DNA of 64,000 nucleotides from positions 63,665 to 127,664 of the IMG/VR virus record IMGVR_UViG_3300028840_004475; one strand, given 5' to 3'. A program made the position numbers and the translations under genes. This DNA comes from a virus. The notes under the pieces are model-generated. The model ran no database searches and was not told the origin of the DNA. It saw nothing but the letters and a program-made list of their open reading frames with translations. Below are positions 56,574-62,243 of the stretch, one piece after another. Numbering within the stretch: the stretch's first letter is position 1; each line of letters begins with the position of its first letter.

Positions 56574-56732
56574 ATGTGCCCGAAGCGAGACGAAGACATG
56601 GAATTCATGAGGCGTTCACTCGAGCGCCCGTGCGAACCATTTTTCTGGCCGAAGGATCCGGATGACCAACCGGCCTACGGCTACGAGGAAGAGGACAGGA
56701 TCGAATACGATCCACCACAAAGGAGAAAGTGA
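56574..56732 (+). CDS. Small acidic protein, unknown
   Basis: 52 residues, ATG 56574, AGGAAAG upstream: 'MCPKRDEDMEFMRRSLERPC', then 'EPFFWPKDPDDQPAYGYEEE'. Its stop overlaps the next start (TGATG). No family. Confidence 0.6.
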   Translation: MCPKRDEDMEFMRRSLERPCEPFFWPKDPDDQPAYGYEEEDRIEYDPPQRRK

Positions 56733-57079
56733 TGTTGGTCGAGGTAGGCACAGTGAAGTACGTCGTGAACTGGAAGCACGAGCGTGAGTTCGACAGGTAC
56801 GCGCTCGTCCAGGACGCACAAGTGTCCGGCGATGCAAAGTTGCTACGAGCGCTGGAGCTGTCCACAGGGCGTACCATCTGTCGCATCGAGAAGCTTGGTG
56901 GTACGTCAGAGGTCGAAGCAACGGTGTACTGCTCGAAGAAGGACATCTTCGAGAAGGACGAGGGTCGGAAGAGATCCCTCAAGAGGGCACTCGCGTTGCG
57001 TGGCTTCATGAAGCAGGAGAGAACGCTCTTCTGGGACGAGTACCACAACCGGAAGCCTCAGACGGCAGAGGCTGCGTAG
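56732..57079 (+). CDS. Small protein inside tRNA array, unknown
   Basis: The ATG at 56732 follows AGGAG and overlaps the previous stop; it gives 115 residues. Mixed alpha/beta ('VKYVVNWKHEREFDRYALVQ', 'EVEATVYCSKKDIFEKDEGR'). GC content matches the phage, unlike the HNH gene. No family recognised. Confidence 0.65.
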   Translation: MLVEVGTVKYVVNWKHEREFDRYALVQDAQVSGDAKLLRALELSTGRTICRIEKLGGTSEVEATVYCSKKDIFEKDEGRKRSLKRALALRGFMKQERTLFWDEYHNRKPQTAEAA

Positions 57080-57091
57080 GAGTGAGCACGA

Positions 57092-57167
57092 CCGCGTATA
57101 GTTCAGTTGGTAGAATGCAACCTTGCCAAGGTTGATGTCGTGGGTTCGAACCCCACTACGCGGTCCA
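57092..57167 (+). tRNA. tRNA-Gly(GCC)
   Basis: Acceptor CCGCGTA/TACGCGG, stem CAACC/GGTTG with loop TTGCCAA, T-arm GTGGG/CCCAC, discriminator T, CCA encoded. Confidence 0.94.
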
Positions 57168-57174
57168 ATTTCGT

Positions 57175-57249
57175 GCCCGAATAGTTCAGTGGTAGAACGC
57201 TTGCTCGACACGCAAGAGGTCGTTGGTTCGATACCAACTTCGGGCACCA
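57175..57249 (+). tRNA. tRNA-Val(GAC)
   Basis: Acceptor GCCCGAA/TTCGGGC, stem CTTGC/GCAAG with loop TCGACAC, T-loop TTCGATA, ACCA encoded. Confidence 0.94.
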
Positions 57250-57304
57250 GGCCGGCTGTGGCCAAACCATTACGGTGGTTCCGGGAGCACCCGGGCAGCC
57301 GGCC
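57250..57304 (+). ncRNA. Three-way-junction spacer RNA
   Basis: Directly after the CCA of tRNA-Val, GGCCGGCTG pairs with CAGCCGGCC (nine pairs). They enclose two small hairpins, AACCA/TGGTT and CCGGG/CCCGG. It is too structured to be an ordinary linker. Role unknown. Confidence 0.5.
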
Positions 57305-57309
57305 CCCAT

Positions 57310-57385
57310 GCTGGGGTAGTTCAGATGGTGGAACGCGTCCTTGGTAAGGACGAGGTCGCGGGTTCGAGCCCCGCCCCTAGCTCCA
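57310..57385 (+). tRNA. tRNA-Thr(GGT)
   Basis: Acceptor GCTGGGG/CCCTAGC, stem GTCC/GGAC with loop TTGGTAA, T-loop TTCGAGC, discriminator T, CCA encoded. Confidence 0.94.
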
Positions 57386-57387
57386 AC

Positions 57388-57463
57388 GCTGGCGTAGTTC
57401 AGGAGGTAGAACAGGTCACTCGTAATGATCAGGTCGCTGGTTCAATTCCAGCCGTCAGCTCCA
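57388..57463 (+). tRNA. tRNA-Thr(CGT)
   Basis: Acceptor GCTGGCG/CGTCAGC, stem GGTCA/TGATC with loop CTCGTAA, T-loop TTCAATT, discriminator T, CCA encoded. Confidence 0.94.
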
Positions 57464-57464
57464 T

Positions 57465-57540
57465 GCTGGGTTAGCTCAGTTGGTAGAGCAGCTGATTTGT
57501 AATCAGCAGGTCGCAGGTTCGAGCCCTGTCCCCAGCTCCA
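57465..57540 (+). tRNA. tRNA-Thr(TGT)
   Basis: Acceptor GCTGGGT/CCCCAGC (last pair mismatched), stem GCTGA/TCAGC with loop TTTGTAA, T-loop TTCGAGC, discriminator T, CCA encoded. Confidence 0.93.
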
Positions 57541-57546
57541 GGAAGA

Positions 57547-57654
57547 ATGATGTTGGACAAAATAGACAAGTTCGTTCGTGACTACCTGCTATTGCCGGCG
57601 ACATTCGTGTACGCGGCACTGCAGATTTGGAGGCTGTTTATTGTGGGGTCATAG
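57547..57654 (+). CDS. Short hydrophobic ORF ending inside tRNA-Ala
   Basis: 35 codons from ATG 57547 (a second ATG follows), GGAAG close upstream. The peptide has a hydrophobic centre ('DYLLLPATFVYAALQIWRLF') that could span a membrane. Its TAG stop is formed by bases 8-10 of tRNA-Ala, exactly as for the HNH gene and tRNA-Lys. Confidence 0.4.
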   Translation: MMLDKIDKFVRDYLLLPATFVYAALQIWRLFIVGS

Positions 57655-57721
57655 CTCAGTTGGGAGTAGCGCCTGCCTTGCAAGCAGGAGGTCGTCGGTT
57701 CGATCCCGTCTGACTCCACCA
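57645..57721 (+). tRNA. tRNA-Ala(TGC)
   Basis: Acceptor GGGGTCA/TGACTCC, stem CCTGC/GCAGG with loop CTTGCAA, T-loop TTCGATC, ACCA encoded. The expected G3-T70 Ala identity pair is present. Confidence 0.95.
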
Positions 57722-57738
57722 GCCGACCCGCGGTGAAA

Positions 57739-57786
57739 TGTCATTGGTGTGGCCCCGTGTCAATGACAGAAGGCAGCCTACGGGGC
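57739..57786 (+). ncRNA. H-type pseudoknot spacer
   Basis: Stem 1: TGTCATTG (57739-57746) with CAATGACA (57761-57768). The loop contains GCCCCGT (57752-57758), which pairs with ACGGGGC (57780-57786). Eight plus seven perfect pairs in pseudoknot order, in the spacer between tRNA-Ala and tRNA-Glu. Role unknown. Confidence 0.5.
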
Positions 57787-57802
57787 ATTTGTAGGAGGTT
57801 CT

Positions 57803-57878
57803 GTTCCCGTCGTCTAGCGGTCTAGGATCTCGGCCTCTCACGCCGAGGACGCGGGTTCGAGTCCCGCCGGGAACACCA
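57803..57878 (+). tRNA. tRNA-Glu(CTC)
   Basis: Acceptor GTTCCCG/CGGGAAC, stem TCGGC/GCCGA with loop CTCTCAC, T-loop TTCGAGT, ACCA encoded. Confidence 0.94.
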
Positions 57879-57883
57879 GGCCG

Positions 57884-57943
57884 AACCACAGGGCCGAGGC
57901 AATCGTTTGATGTGGTGACAGCCCGGAGAGACGGGCACTGTGG
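57884..57943 (+). other. Structured spacer before tRNA-His
   Basis: CCACAG pairs with CTGTGG; inside, GCCCG pairs with CGGGC around a six-base loop. An alternative pairing is ACCACA with TGTGGT. This is a third structured spacer in the array. Confidence 0.4.
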
Positions 57944-57954
57944 GCGTGTGCTGT

Positions 57955-58027
57955 GGCGTGTGTAGCTCAGTGGTAGAGCGTACGGCTGTGGCCCGTACTG
58001 TCGCGGGTTCGATTCCCGTCATACGCC
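57955..58027 (+). tRNA. tRNA-His(GTG)
   Basis: Acceptor GCGTGTG/CATACGC with the extra G-1 opposite C73 that marks His tRNA. Stem TACGG/CCGTA with loop CTGTGGC, T-loop TTCGATT. CCA not encoded. A T-run follows. Confidence 0.94.
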
Positions 58028-58038
58028 CACCTTTTTTG

Positions 58039-58066
58039 TTGACGACCTGCAAAAGATCTCGATAAT
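58039..58066 (+). promoter_or_regulatory. tRNA-operon promoter P3
   Basis: TTGACG, 16 bases, GATAAT. An inverted repeat GATCT-N7-AGATC overlaps the -10 box, an operator-like arrangement. Confidence 0.65.
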
Positions 58067-58086
58067 AGATCATGCAGGAGGAAGTT

Positions 58087-58203
58087 ATGTTCCGCTACAC
58101 GATGGCAGCCATTTTCTTCATCGACCATTTCAACGCCGGTCATCTGCCGTCGCCATCCTCACCCTCGCCATCAGAACGACCCTCGAGTCCGCCGCAACGC
58201 TAA
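58087..58203 (+). CDS. Short leader ORF 3
   Basis: 38 codons from ATG 58087 with a strong AGGAGG site and promoter P3 just upstream. Hydrophobic start ('MFRYTMAAIFFIDHFNAGHL') and a Pro/Ser-rich tail. tRNA-Ser(GCT) begins nine bases after its stop. Confidence 0.55.
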   Translation: MFRYTMAAIFFIDHFNAGHLPSPSSPSPSERPSSPPQR

Positions 58204-58211
58204 CACGCTTT

Positions 58212-58301
58212 GGTGCGATGGCCTAACTGGTAGGGAAGCGGTTTGCTAAACCGTCCGGGCGTTCACGCGTTCTGAAGGTTCGAGTCCTTCTCGCACCGCC
58301 A
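58212..58301 (+). tRNA. tRNA-Ser(GCT)
   Basis: Acceptor GGTGCGA/TCGCACC, stem GCGGT/ACCGT with loop TTGCTAA, long variable arm, T-loop TTCGAGT, GCCA encoded. Confidence 0.94.
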
Positions 58302-58304
58302 TAT

Positions 58305-58380
58305 CGGAGAGTGGGGTATACGGTAGCCCACCTGTTTCGGGGACAGGATGATGTCGGTTCGAGTCCGGCCTCTCCGACCA
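58305..58380 (+). tRNA. tRNA-Pro(CGG)
   Basis: Acceptor CGGAGAG/CTCTCCG, stem CCTGT/ACAGG with loop TTCGGGG, T-loop TTCGAGT, ACCA encoded. C1-G72 is the Pro identity pair. Confidence 0.94.
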
Positions 58381-58458
58381 CGGGGTATAGCTCAGTTTGC
58401 GTAGAGCGTTTGGTTTGGGACCAAAAAGCCGGGGGTTCGAATCCCTCTACCCCGACCA
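58381..58458 (+). tRNA. tRNA-Pro(TGG)
   Basis: Acceptor CGGGGTA/TACCCCG, stem TTTGG/CCAAA with loop TTTGGGA, T-loop TTCGAAT, ACCA encoded; starts one base after the previous tRNA. Confidence 0.94.
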
Positions 58459-58459
58459 T

Positions 58460-58552
58460 GGATGGACAAGCCGATGGTTGGCGACGGCACCTGCCTCGAA
58501 AGCAGGCGAACCCGAAAGGGCCTTGGGGGTTCGATCCCCTCTCCATCCGCCA
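58460..58552 (+). tRNA. tRNA-Ser(CGA)
   Basis: Acceptor GGATGGA/TCCATCC, stem CCTGC/GCAGG with loop CTCGAAA, long variable arm, T-loop TTCGATC, GCCA encoded. Confidence 0.94.
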
Positions 58553-58555
58553 TTT

Positions 58556-58632
58556 GGGACGTGACTCTGTCAGACACGCAGGCAGAGGGGTAGAGAAGTC
58601 GTGCTCTCCCGGTTCGAGTCCGGCGCGTCCCC
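58556..58632 (+). tRNA. Degenerate tRNA-like gene, no readable anticodon
   Basis: Acceptor GGGACGT/GCGTCCC and a T-arm with TTCGAGT are intact and the length (77) is normal. The middle does not fold into a D-arm and anticodon arm: only CTCTG/CAGAG and AGAG/CTCT pair. It is either a decayed tRNA or a tRNA-like RNA retaining the acceptor/T-arm half. Confidence 0.6.
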
Positions 58633-58634
58633 AC

Positions 58635-58725
58635 GGAAGGCTGGCAGAATGGCTATTGCACCTGATTTGAAATCAGAGGTCGGCCTGAGAGGGTCGTGCG
58701 GGTTCGAGTCCTGCGCCTTCCGCCA
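58635..58725 (+). tRNA. tRNA-Ser(TGA)
   Basis: Acceptor GGAAGGC/GCCTTCC, loop TTTGAAA, long variable arm, T-arm GCGGG/CCTGC, GCCA encoded. Confidence 0.94.
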
Positions 58726-58816
58726 ATTTTTAATGCAAAAATAGTCGCTGTACAACGTAGCTATTTATGATATCAAAAAAGATCTGTACGCCAACACCAA
58801 ACAAACGAGGAAACAG

Positions 58817-59092
58817 ATGACTGGCATCCAGATCGACGTCAACTACAAGACCAGAGGCCGCAACAAGGCCGCCACCTTCACTGCGGCATACCGCAACAGA
58901 GTCGTGCCGGCTGACGTCACTGTCCCAATCCGTAGGGGACGACCGACCTACACCCTGACGATTCCGACGCCGGTCAACATCGGCAATGGTGACACACTTT
59001 CGTTCACCATGAAGAATCTGGACGCCGCACTGGCTGCTCTAGCAGACTATGCGAAGAAGTGGCCGGCGCTCAACAAGGCCGGTATGGCCTAG
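58817..59092 (+). CDS. Small protein, unknown
   Basis: 91 residues, AGGAAAC upstream of ATG 58817. A beta-rich N-terminus ('RNKAATFTAAYRNRVVPADV', 'RPTYTLTIPTPVNIGNGDTL') is followed by a helix. It is co-transcribed with the HU-like gene 18 bases downstream. No family. Confidence 0.7.
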   Translation: MTGIQIDVNYKTRGRNKAATFTAAYRNRVVPADVTVPIRRGRPTYTLTIPTPVNIGNGDTLSFTMKNLDAALAALADYAKKWPALNKAGMA

Positions 59093-59110
59093 AACAGAAG
59101 AGGAGATAAG

Positions 59111-59392
59111 ATGGCTGCGAAGGCAATGACGAAGACAGAGATCTGCAAGAAGCTGGCAGAAGCCAACGACATGAAACCGAAGGAGGCAAAGCTCTTCCTC
59201 GAATCGCTGGCACAGCTGGCCTACAAGGAGGCGAAGAACGGCTTCACCATCCCTGGCATCGGCAAGCTCGTCAAGCAGCGCCGTAAGGCGCGTGACGGTC
59301 GCAACCCGGCCACCGGTGAGAAGATCCGCATCAAGGCCAAGACCGTCCTGAAGTTCAGGGTCTCGAAGGTCGCGAAGGACGCGATTCTGTAG
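59111..59392 (+). CDS. HU/IHF-like DNA-binding protein
   Basis: 93 residues, AGAGGAG upstream. It has the family helix pair ('KTEICKKLAEANDMKPKEAK'), 'GFTIPGIGKLVKQRRKARDG' and the DNA-binding arm 'GRNPATGEKIRIKAKTVLKF'. It bends or coats DNA as a dimer. tRNA-Glu starts eight bases after its stop, so the gene is embedded in the array. Confidence 0.92.
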   Translation: MAAKAMTKTEICKKLAEANDMKPKEAKLFLESLAQLAYKEAKNGFTIPGIGKLVKQRRKARDGRNPATGEKIRIKAKTVLKFRVSKVAKDAIL

Positions 59393-59399
59393 CAATACA

Positions 59400-59473
59400 G
59401 CTCCTGTCGTTCAATGGTAGGACGCCGGGTTTTCAACCCGGTAACCGGGGATCAATACCCCGCAGGAGCACCA
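59400..59473 (+). tRNA. tRNA-Glu(TTC), aberrant T-loop
   Basis: Acceptor GCTCCTG/CAGGAGC, stem CCGGG/CCCGG with loop TTTTCAA, ACCA encoded. T-arm CGGGG/CCCCG carries the loop ATCAATA instead of TTC. Confidence 0.9.
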
Positions 59474-59477
59474 ACCT

Positions 59478-59498
59478 TGCCGCCTTCGGGCGGCTTTT
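59478..59498 (+). terminator. Rho-independent terminator-like hairpin
   Basis: GCCGCC-TTCG-GGCGGC followed by TTTT, between tRNA-Glu and tRNA-Gln. The UUCG tetraloop makes it very stable. It may also be a processing barrier, since a tRNA gene follows one base later. Confidence 0.6.
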
Positions 59499-59573
59499 GG
59501 GGGCATCGTCCAATGGCTAGGACATCGGCCTTTGGAGCCGGCGATGAGGGTTCGAGTCCCTCTGCCCCTTCCA
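59499..59573 (+). tRNA. tRNA-Gln(TTG)
   Basis: Acceptor GGGGGCA/TGCCCCT, D-arm GTCC/GGAC, stem TCGGC/GCCGG with loop CTTTGGA, T-loop TTCGAGT, discriminator T, CCA encoded. Confidence 0.93.
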
Positions 59574-59632
59574 CAGCACCGCGTCATGAGACAACTATAT
59601 GTGTCTCGAGCGAATTCGGTATCAAACGAGGA

Positions 59633-59827
59633 ATGTGGGTCAAGATCGATTATGACTGGTCACCGACCTTCAAGTTCCTCGGTCACGAATTCAAGTTCCA
59701 ATGGCCAGTACAGTTTAAGCCATTCAGGTTCGCTCCGTACTTGCTAATCAGACGTATCAGCAAGTATCGTGGTCTCTTCCAAGTGGCTTCGGTGATAGAC
59801 AGTACCACAGTCACTTTGTCGGAGTAA
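59633..59827 (+). CDS. Small beta-rich protein, unknown
   Basis: 64 residues from ATG 59633 with GAGG upstream: 'MWVKIDYDWSPTFKFLGHEF' and a basic middle. Upstream in-frame sequence runs back through tRNA-Gln and is not coding. Followed two bases later by the next gene. Confidence 0.5.
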   Translation: MWVKIDYDWSPTFKFLGHEFKFQWPVQFKPFRFAPYLLIRRISKYRGLFQVASVIDSTTVTLSE

Positions 59828-59829
59828 TC

Positions 59830-60108
59830 ATGTCAGACACCTGGTACGTGCTTCAAAATCTTGAGCAACTCAACTTGGATGACGTGAAGGAACCACCGTG
59901 CGGCAAGTGCTACTGGTGGGATCCTGCATTCGAGTATGGGGCGGATGGTCGGACTGGCGTTGCGTTCTGCAGAGCTGACGAGATGGAATGCGACTTCAGC
60001 TGTTTCCGTCCTCGGAGGTCTCCAAAGGGTGTTCCTTCAGCAAGAGACGCGTCTGCTCGAGGAGCCGAGGGCGACTCTGACCAAAACCCTGAGCAACTGA
60101 CAGATTGA
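59830..60108 (+). CDS. Cys-rich small protein, unknown
   Basis: 92 residues. 'PPCGKCYWWDPAFEYG' with later 'FCRADEMECDFSCFRP' provides five Cys and a likely zinc site. The last 35 residues are low-complexity and overlap, antiparallel, the gene on the other strand by 113 bases. Confidence 0.6.
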   Translation: MSDTWYVLQNLEQLNLDDVKEPPCGKCYWWDPAFEYGADGRTGVAFCRADEMECDFSCFRPRRSPKGVPSARDASARGAEGDSDQNPEQLTD

Positions 60109-60319
60109 GCCACCCACGAAGCAAACCGAGACAACGAGCTTCACGACCTTCTGCTTTGATTCTCGCATCGCGCTCTGCTTCCCAGTTGCTGTGCGGAACA
60201 AAGTTTCCGCTGTCCGTTGGTTCCATTTCAGATCGCATTGAGTAGCGTGGCACAGGACTGCAGAACCCACTACCAACAGATGCATCGTCGCTCACTGTGA
60301 CCTCGAAGTGCTGCTGCAC
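59996..60319 (-). CDS. Small protein, unknown, GTG start
   Basis: 107 residues. 'HSNWEAERDARIKAEGREAR' followed by 'CLGLLRGWLNLSVAQGF' is helical. The GTG start at 60319 has a G-rich upstream region. It is driven by a paired-CTAG promoter at 60379-60421. Its end overlaps the convergent Cys-rich gene. Confidence 0.55.
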   Translation of the reverse strand: MQQHFEVTVSDDASVGSGFCSPVPRYSMRSEMEPTDSGNFVPHSNWEAERDARIKAEGREARCLGLLRGWLNLSVAQGFGQSRPRLLEQTRLLLKEHPLETSEDGNS

Positions 60320-60378
60320 CCCCCGAGACCTTTCCTACGCCCTGGTCGGATCTCGAGGGGCCAGCAGCATGAACCCTG

Positions 60379-60421
60379 GTTATAACACAACCTTGATTCT
60401 GGGTGGCTAGAAAATTACTAC
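60379..60421 (-). promoter_or_regulatory. Paired-CTAG promoter, copy 5
   Basis: On the minus strand: GTAG, seven bases (TAATTTT), CTAG, 22 bases, TATAAC. It overlaps the stop codon of the upstream gene at 60418. Confidence 0.75.
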
Positions 60422-61095
60422 GCGGCTAAGCGACGCTCGTACTCAGCACGGTTGAAGCCAGGGGCACGATGGTGAACGTTGGCCAGCTTGAGGAAGTGCT
60501 CCTCGTTGTACTGGAGAGCCAACATCTGCGAAAGAGCACAGTCCGCCTCGGGCACATGCTGCACTGGGTGGCAGCAGTAGCGCTCGAGGACTTCACCCTT
60601 CCGGTCAACCAGCTCTACGTTCCCGGCGCGCCCTCGCTTGATCCTGTAGCGCTTCTTGCCCGAGTAGAGATAGAACCTCCCGCCCTTGACCCAGTCCTTG
60701 CGCTGTTTGCGGTCCAGGAAGCCGAGTAGCAGCTTCTCAGCGCGCTCGTGGGCTTCTTCGCGGATCTTCCTCTCTTCCTCGAGCCTCAGCCGACGTTCCT
60801 CGGTTCTGCGCTCCCGTTCAGCCCGTTCCTCCTCGGTCTCTTCGCGCCGTACAGCGCGCCAGCTGTTGGTAGCCGGTGGCGCATTATTGGTGCTGACGCT
60901 GTTCCACGTCGACCAAGTAGTTCCGGTGGTTGTGCTGGTACTTGTTGTGGAGTCGTCGGTGACCCAACTGACCCACGCGTTGTTGCTCGACGTAGTAGTC
61001 GTGCTGTTGGTACAACTCGAAGTACACCAAACCGTCCATGCGCCGGTAGTGCCCGAGTCGTAGTAGTTGGTGGAGGTGCTGGTGTAGCCGACCAT
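60418..61095 (-). CDS. Thr/Ser-rich protein with conserved C-terminal domain, unknown
   Basis: 225 residues. Residues 1-80 are a Ser/Thr/Trp-rich low-complexity stretch ('STTSTSTTTGTTWSTWNSVS'). Residues 83-130 are a charged coiled coil. Residues 135-225 form a compact domain ('KRYRIKRGRAGNVELVDRKG', 'ERYCCHPVQHVPEADCALSQ') whose C-x-H-P pattern I have seen in phage proteins of unknown function. Overlaps the upstream stop by one base. Confidence 0.65.
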   Translation of the reverse strand: MVGYTSTSTNYYDSGTTGAWTVWCTSSCTNSTTTTSSNNAWVSWVTDDSTTSTSTTTGTTWSTWNSVSTNNAPPATNSWRAVRREETEEERAERERRTEERRLRLEEERKIREEAHERAEKLLLGFLDRKQRKDWVKGGRFYLYSGKKRYRIKRGRAGNVELVDRKGEVLERYCCHPVQHVPEADCALSQMLALQYNEEHFLKLANVHHRAPGFNRAEYERRLAA

Positions 61096-61406
61096 CAGCC
61101 GCCCATGAGCGGAGGCGACATGATCAGCTTCTCCGCATCGGGATCGAACTCGTGGATGATCTCGCCCTTGGAGCCATCGCCCTCGACCTTGTAGGCGATG
61201 TAGCCCTTCTTCTTCAGGCGCTCGAAGGTCGCACGAGCCTCGTCGACCAGGTCGCGGTCGTCTCGGTCCCAGATGACCTTGTAGTCCCCGGCTGCGGCGT
61301 CCATGACCTGCAGGGAGCCCTGGCGCACGGGGTCGAAGTCATCTGGGAAGTCGAGGACAACCGGCAGGGTGGTCTCCTGCTTCAGGCGTTCCAATATGTC
61401 GCTCAT
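61095..61406 (-). CDS. Small acidic protein, unknown
   Basis: 103 residues, ATG 61406 with GAGGAGG upstream. 'GDYKVIWDRDDRDLVDEARA' and 'GYIAYKVEGDGSKGEIIHEF' suggest a small alpha/beta fold; 'FDPDAEKLIMSPPLMGG' ends it. It is the first gene of a two-gene unit with the Thr/Ser-rich protein, and a paired-CTAG promoter precedes it. Confidence 0.7.
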   Translation of the reverse strand: MSDILERLKQETTLPVVLDFPDDFDPVRQGSLQVMDAAAGDYKVIWDRDDRDLVDEARATFERLKKKGYIAYKVEGDGSKGEIIHEFDPDAEKLIMSPPLMGG

Positions 61407-61438
61407 TTTATGGCCTCCTCTGTTGTGGTAGATGCCGG

Positions 61439-61482
61439 ATCTTACAATGGAAAGTACCGCTAGAACGCTAGGAAATTGCTAG
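61439..61482 (-). promoter_or_regulatory. Paired-CTAG promoter, copy 6
   Basis: On the minus strand: CTAG, seven bases (CAATTTC), CTAG, 23 bases, TAAGAT. An extra CTAG lies eight bases after the second. Confidence 0.72.
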
Positions 61483-61503
61483 AAAGCGTTCGCCAATTTG
61501 TGC

Positions 61504-62037
61504 CTATTCATGCACAAAATTGTCAAGCCAGTCCAAGACCATGTCGTAGTGGGCCTCTCGAGCCAAGTTGTAGACCGGGATCCCGTTCTCTGAAGCAACA
61601 CTGATCGCTGTCCCTGTGCCCCCGGTCTCTTTCTTGCGGTCGCCGTGATAGATGCAGCCGTCCCAGGTCCAGCAGAGGACGAAAAGGCTAGGAGTCCGCA
61701 GGTTTCGGCCGAGCACCTGGAACACGTTCCGGCCATGCAGCTTGCGGGCGTGCTCGTTGCAGAGGTGCCAGGCGCCGTGGTAGCGACCGGCGATCTTGAT
61801 GGCCTCTGGAGTGGCGTCCCTGGGGCGCCAGATGCGCTTCTCACCGCCGCCGGCATCGGCCCCCTCCTCGAATGCCTTGTCAGAGCCGTCAGCGCCTCCT
61901 GAGCGCAGGATGTAGCCCAGACCGGCCAGAACCTCGGCCACCAGCTTCATCACGCCGTAGATGTCTTCAGGGACGCGTCTGCCGCCGACCCCCGTGTAGT
62001 AGGCCGGGACCTCAGGTCTGGTGATGGGGATGGTCAT
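61504..62037 (-). CDS. SLOG/DprA-like Rossmann protein
   Basis: The start at 62037 overlaps the previous stop (ATGA), giving 177 residues. 'YTGVGGRRVPEDIYGVMKLV' and 'LGYILRSGGADGSDKAFEEG' are the nucleotide-binding loop patterns of the SLOG superfamily (DprA, LOG, TIR-associated sensors). 'TGGTGTAISVASENGIPVYN' closes the fold. Phage members are often annotated as DprA-like. Ligand unknown. Confidence 0.8.
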   Translation of the reverse strand: MTIPITRPEVPAYYTGVGGRRVPEDIYGVMKLVAEVLAGLGYILRSGGADGSDKAFEEGADAGGGEKRIWRPRDATPEAIKIAGRYHGAWHLCNEHARKLHGRNVFQVLGRNLRTPSLFVLCWTWDGCIYHGDRKKETGGTGTAISVASENGIPVYNLAREAHYDMVLDWLDNFVHE

Positions 62038-62243
62038 CGTGGTCTCAGCTGCAAGACTGGGGTCTTCCCGGCTGCCATAACGTAGTCCATGGCTGCGTTC
62101 AAGGTATTGAACGGGCCGTAACACGCCTCCACACTACCACTTACTCTGTAGGCAAAGACCATACCCTGACGGACCCGAAGCACGGTCCAGCCGCGCCAGT
62201 TGTAGTACCCGGGCTGTGGCGCCTTCTTCCAACCGGATCTCAT
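62034..62243 (-). CDS. Small protein, unknown
   Basis: 69 residues: 'MRSGWKKAPQPGYYNWRGWT', then 'VEACYGPFNTLNAAMDYVMA'. The second pattern is a helix that follows two strands, as in several small phage proteins. Coupled to the SLOG gene. Confidence 0.6.
   Translation of the reverse strand: MRSGWKKAPQPGYYNWRGWTVLRVRQGMVFAYRVSGSVEACYGPFNTLNAAMDYVMAAGKTPVLQLRPR

Noticed and set aside
58555-58632. Selenocysteine tRNA
   Set aside because: The acceptor/T-arm and the internal pairings do not give the long D-stem or the UCA anticodon of tRNA-Sec.
59414-59632. Upstream extension of the small gene at 59633
   Set aside because: This stretch is tRNA-Glu, a terminator-like hairpin and tRNA-Gln.
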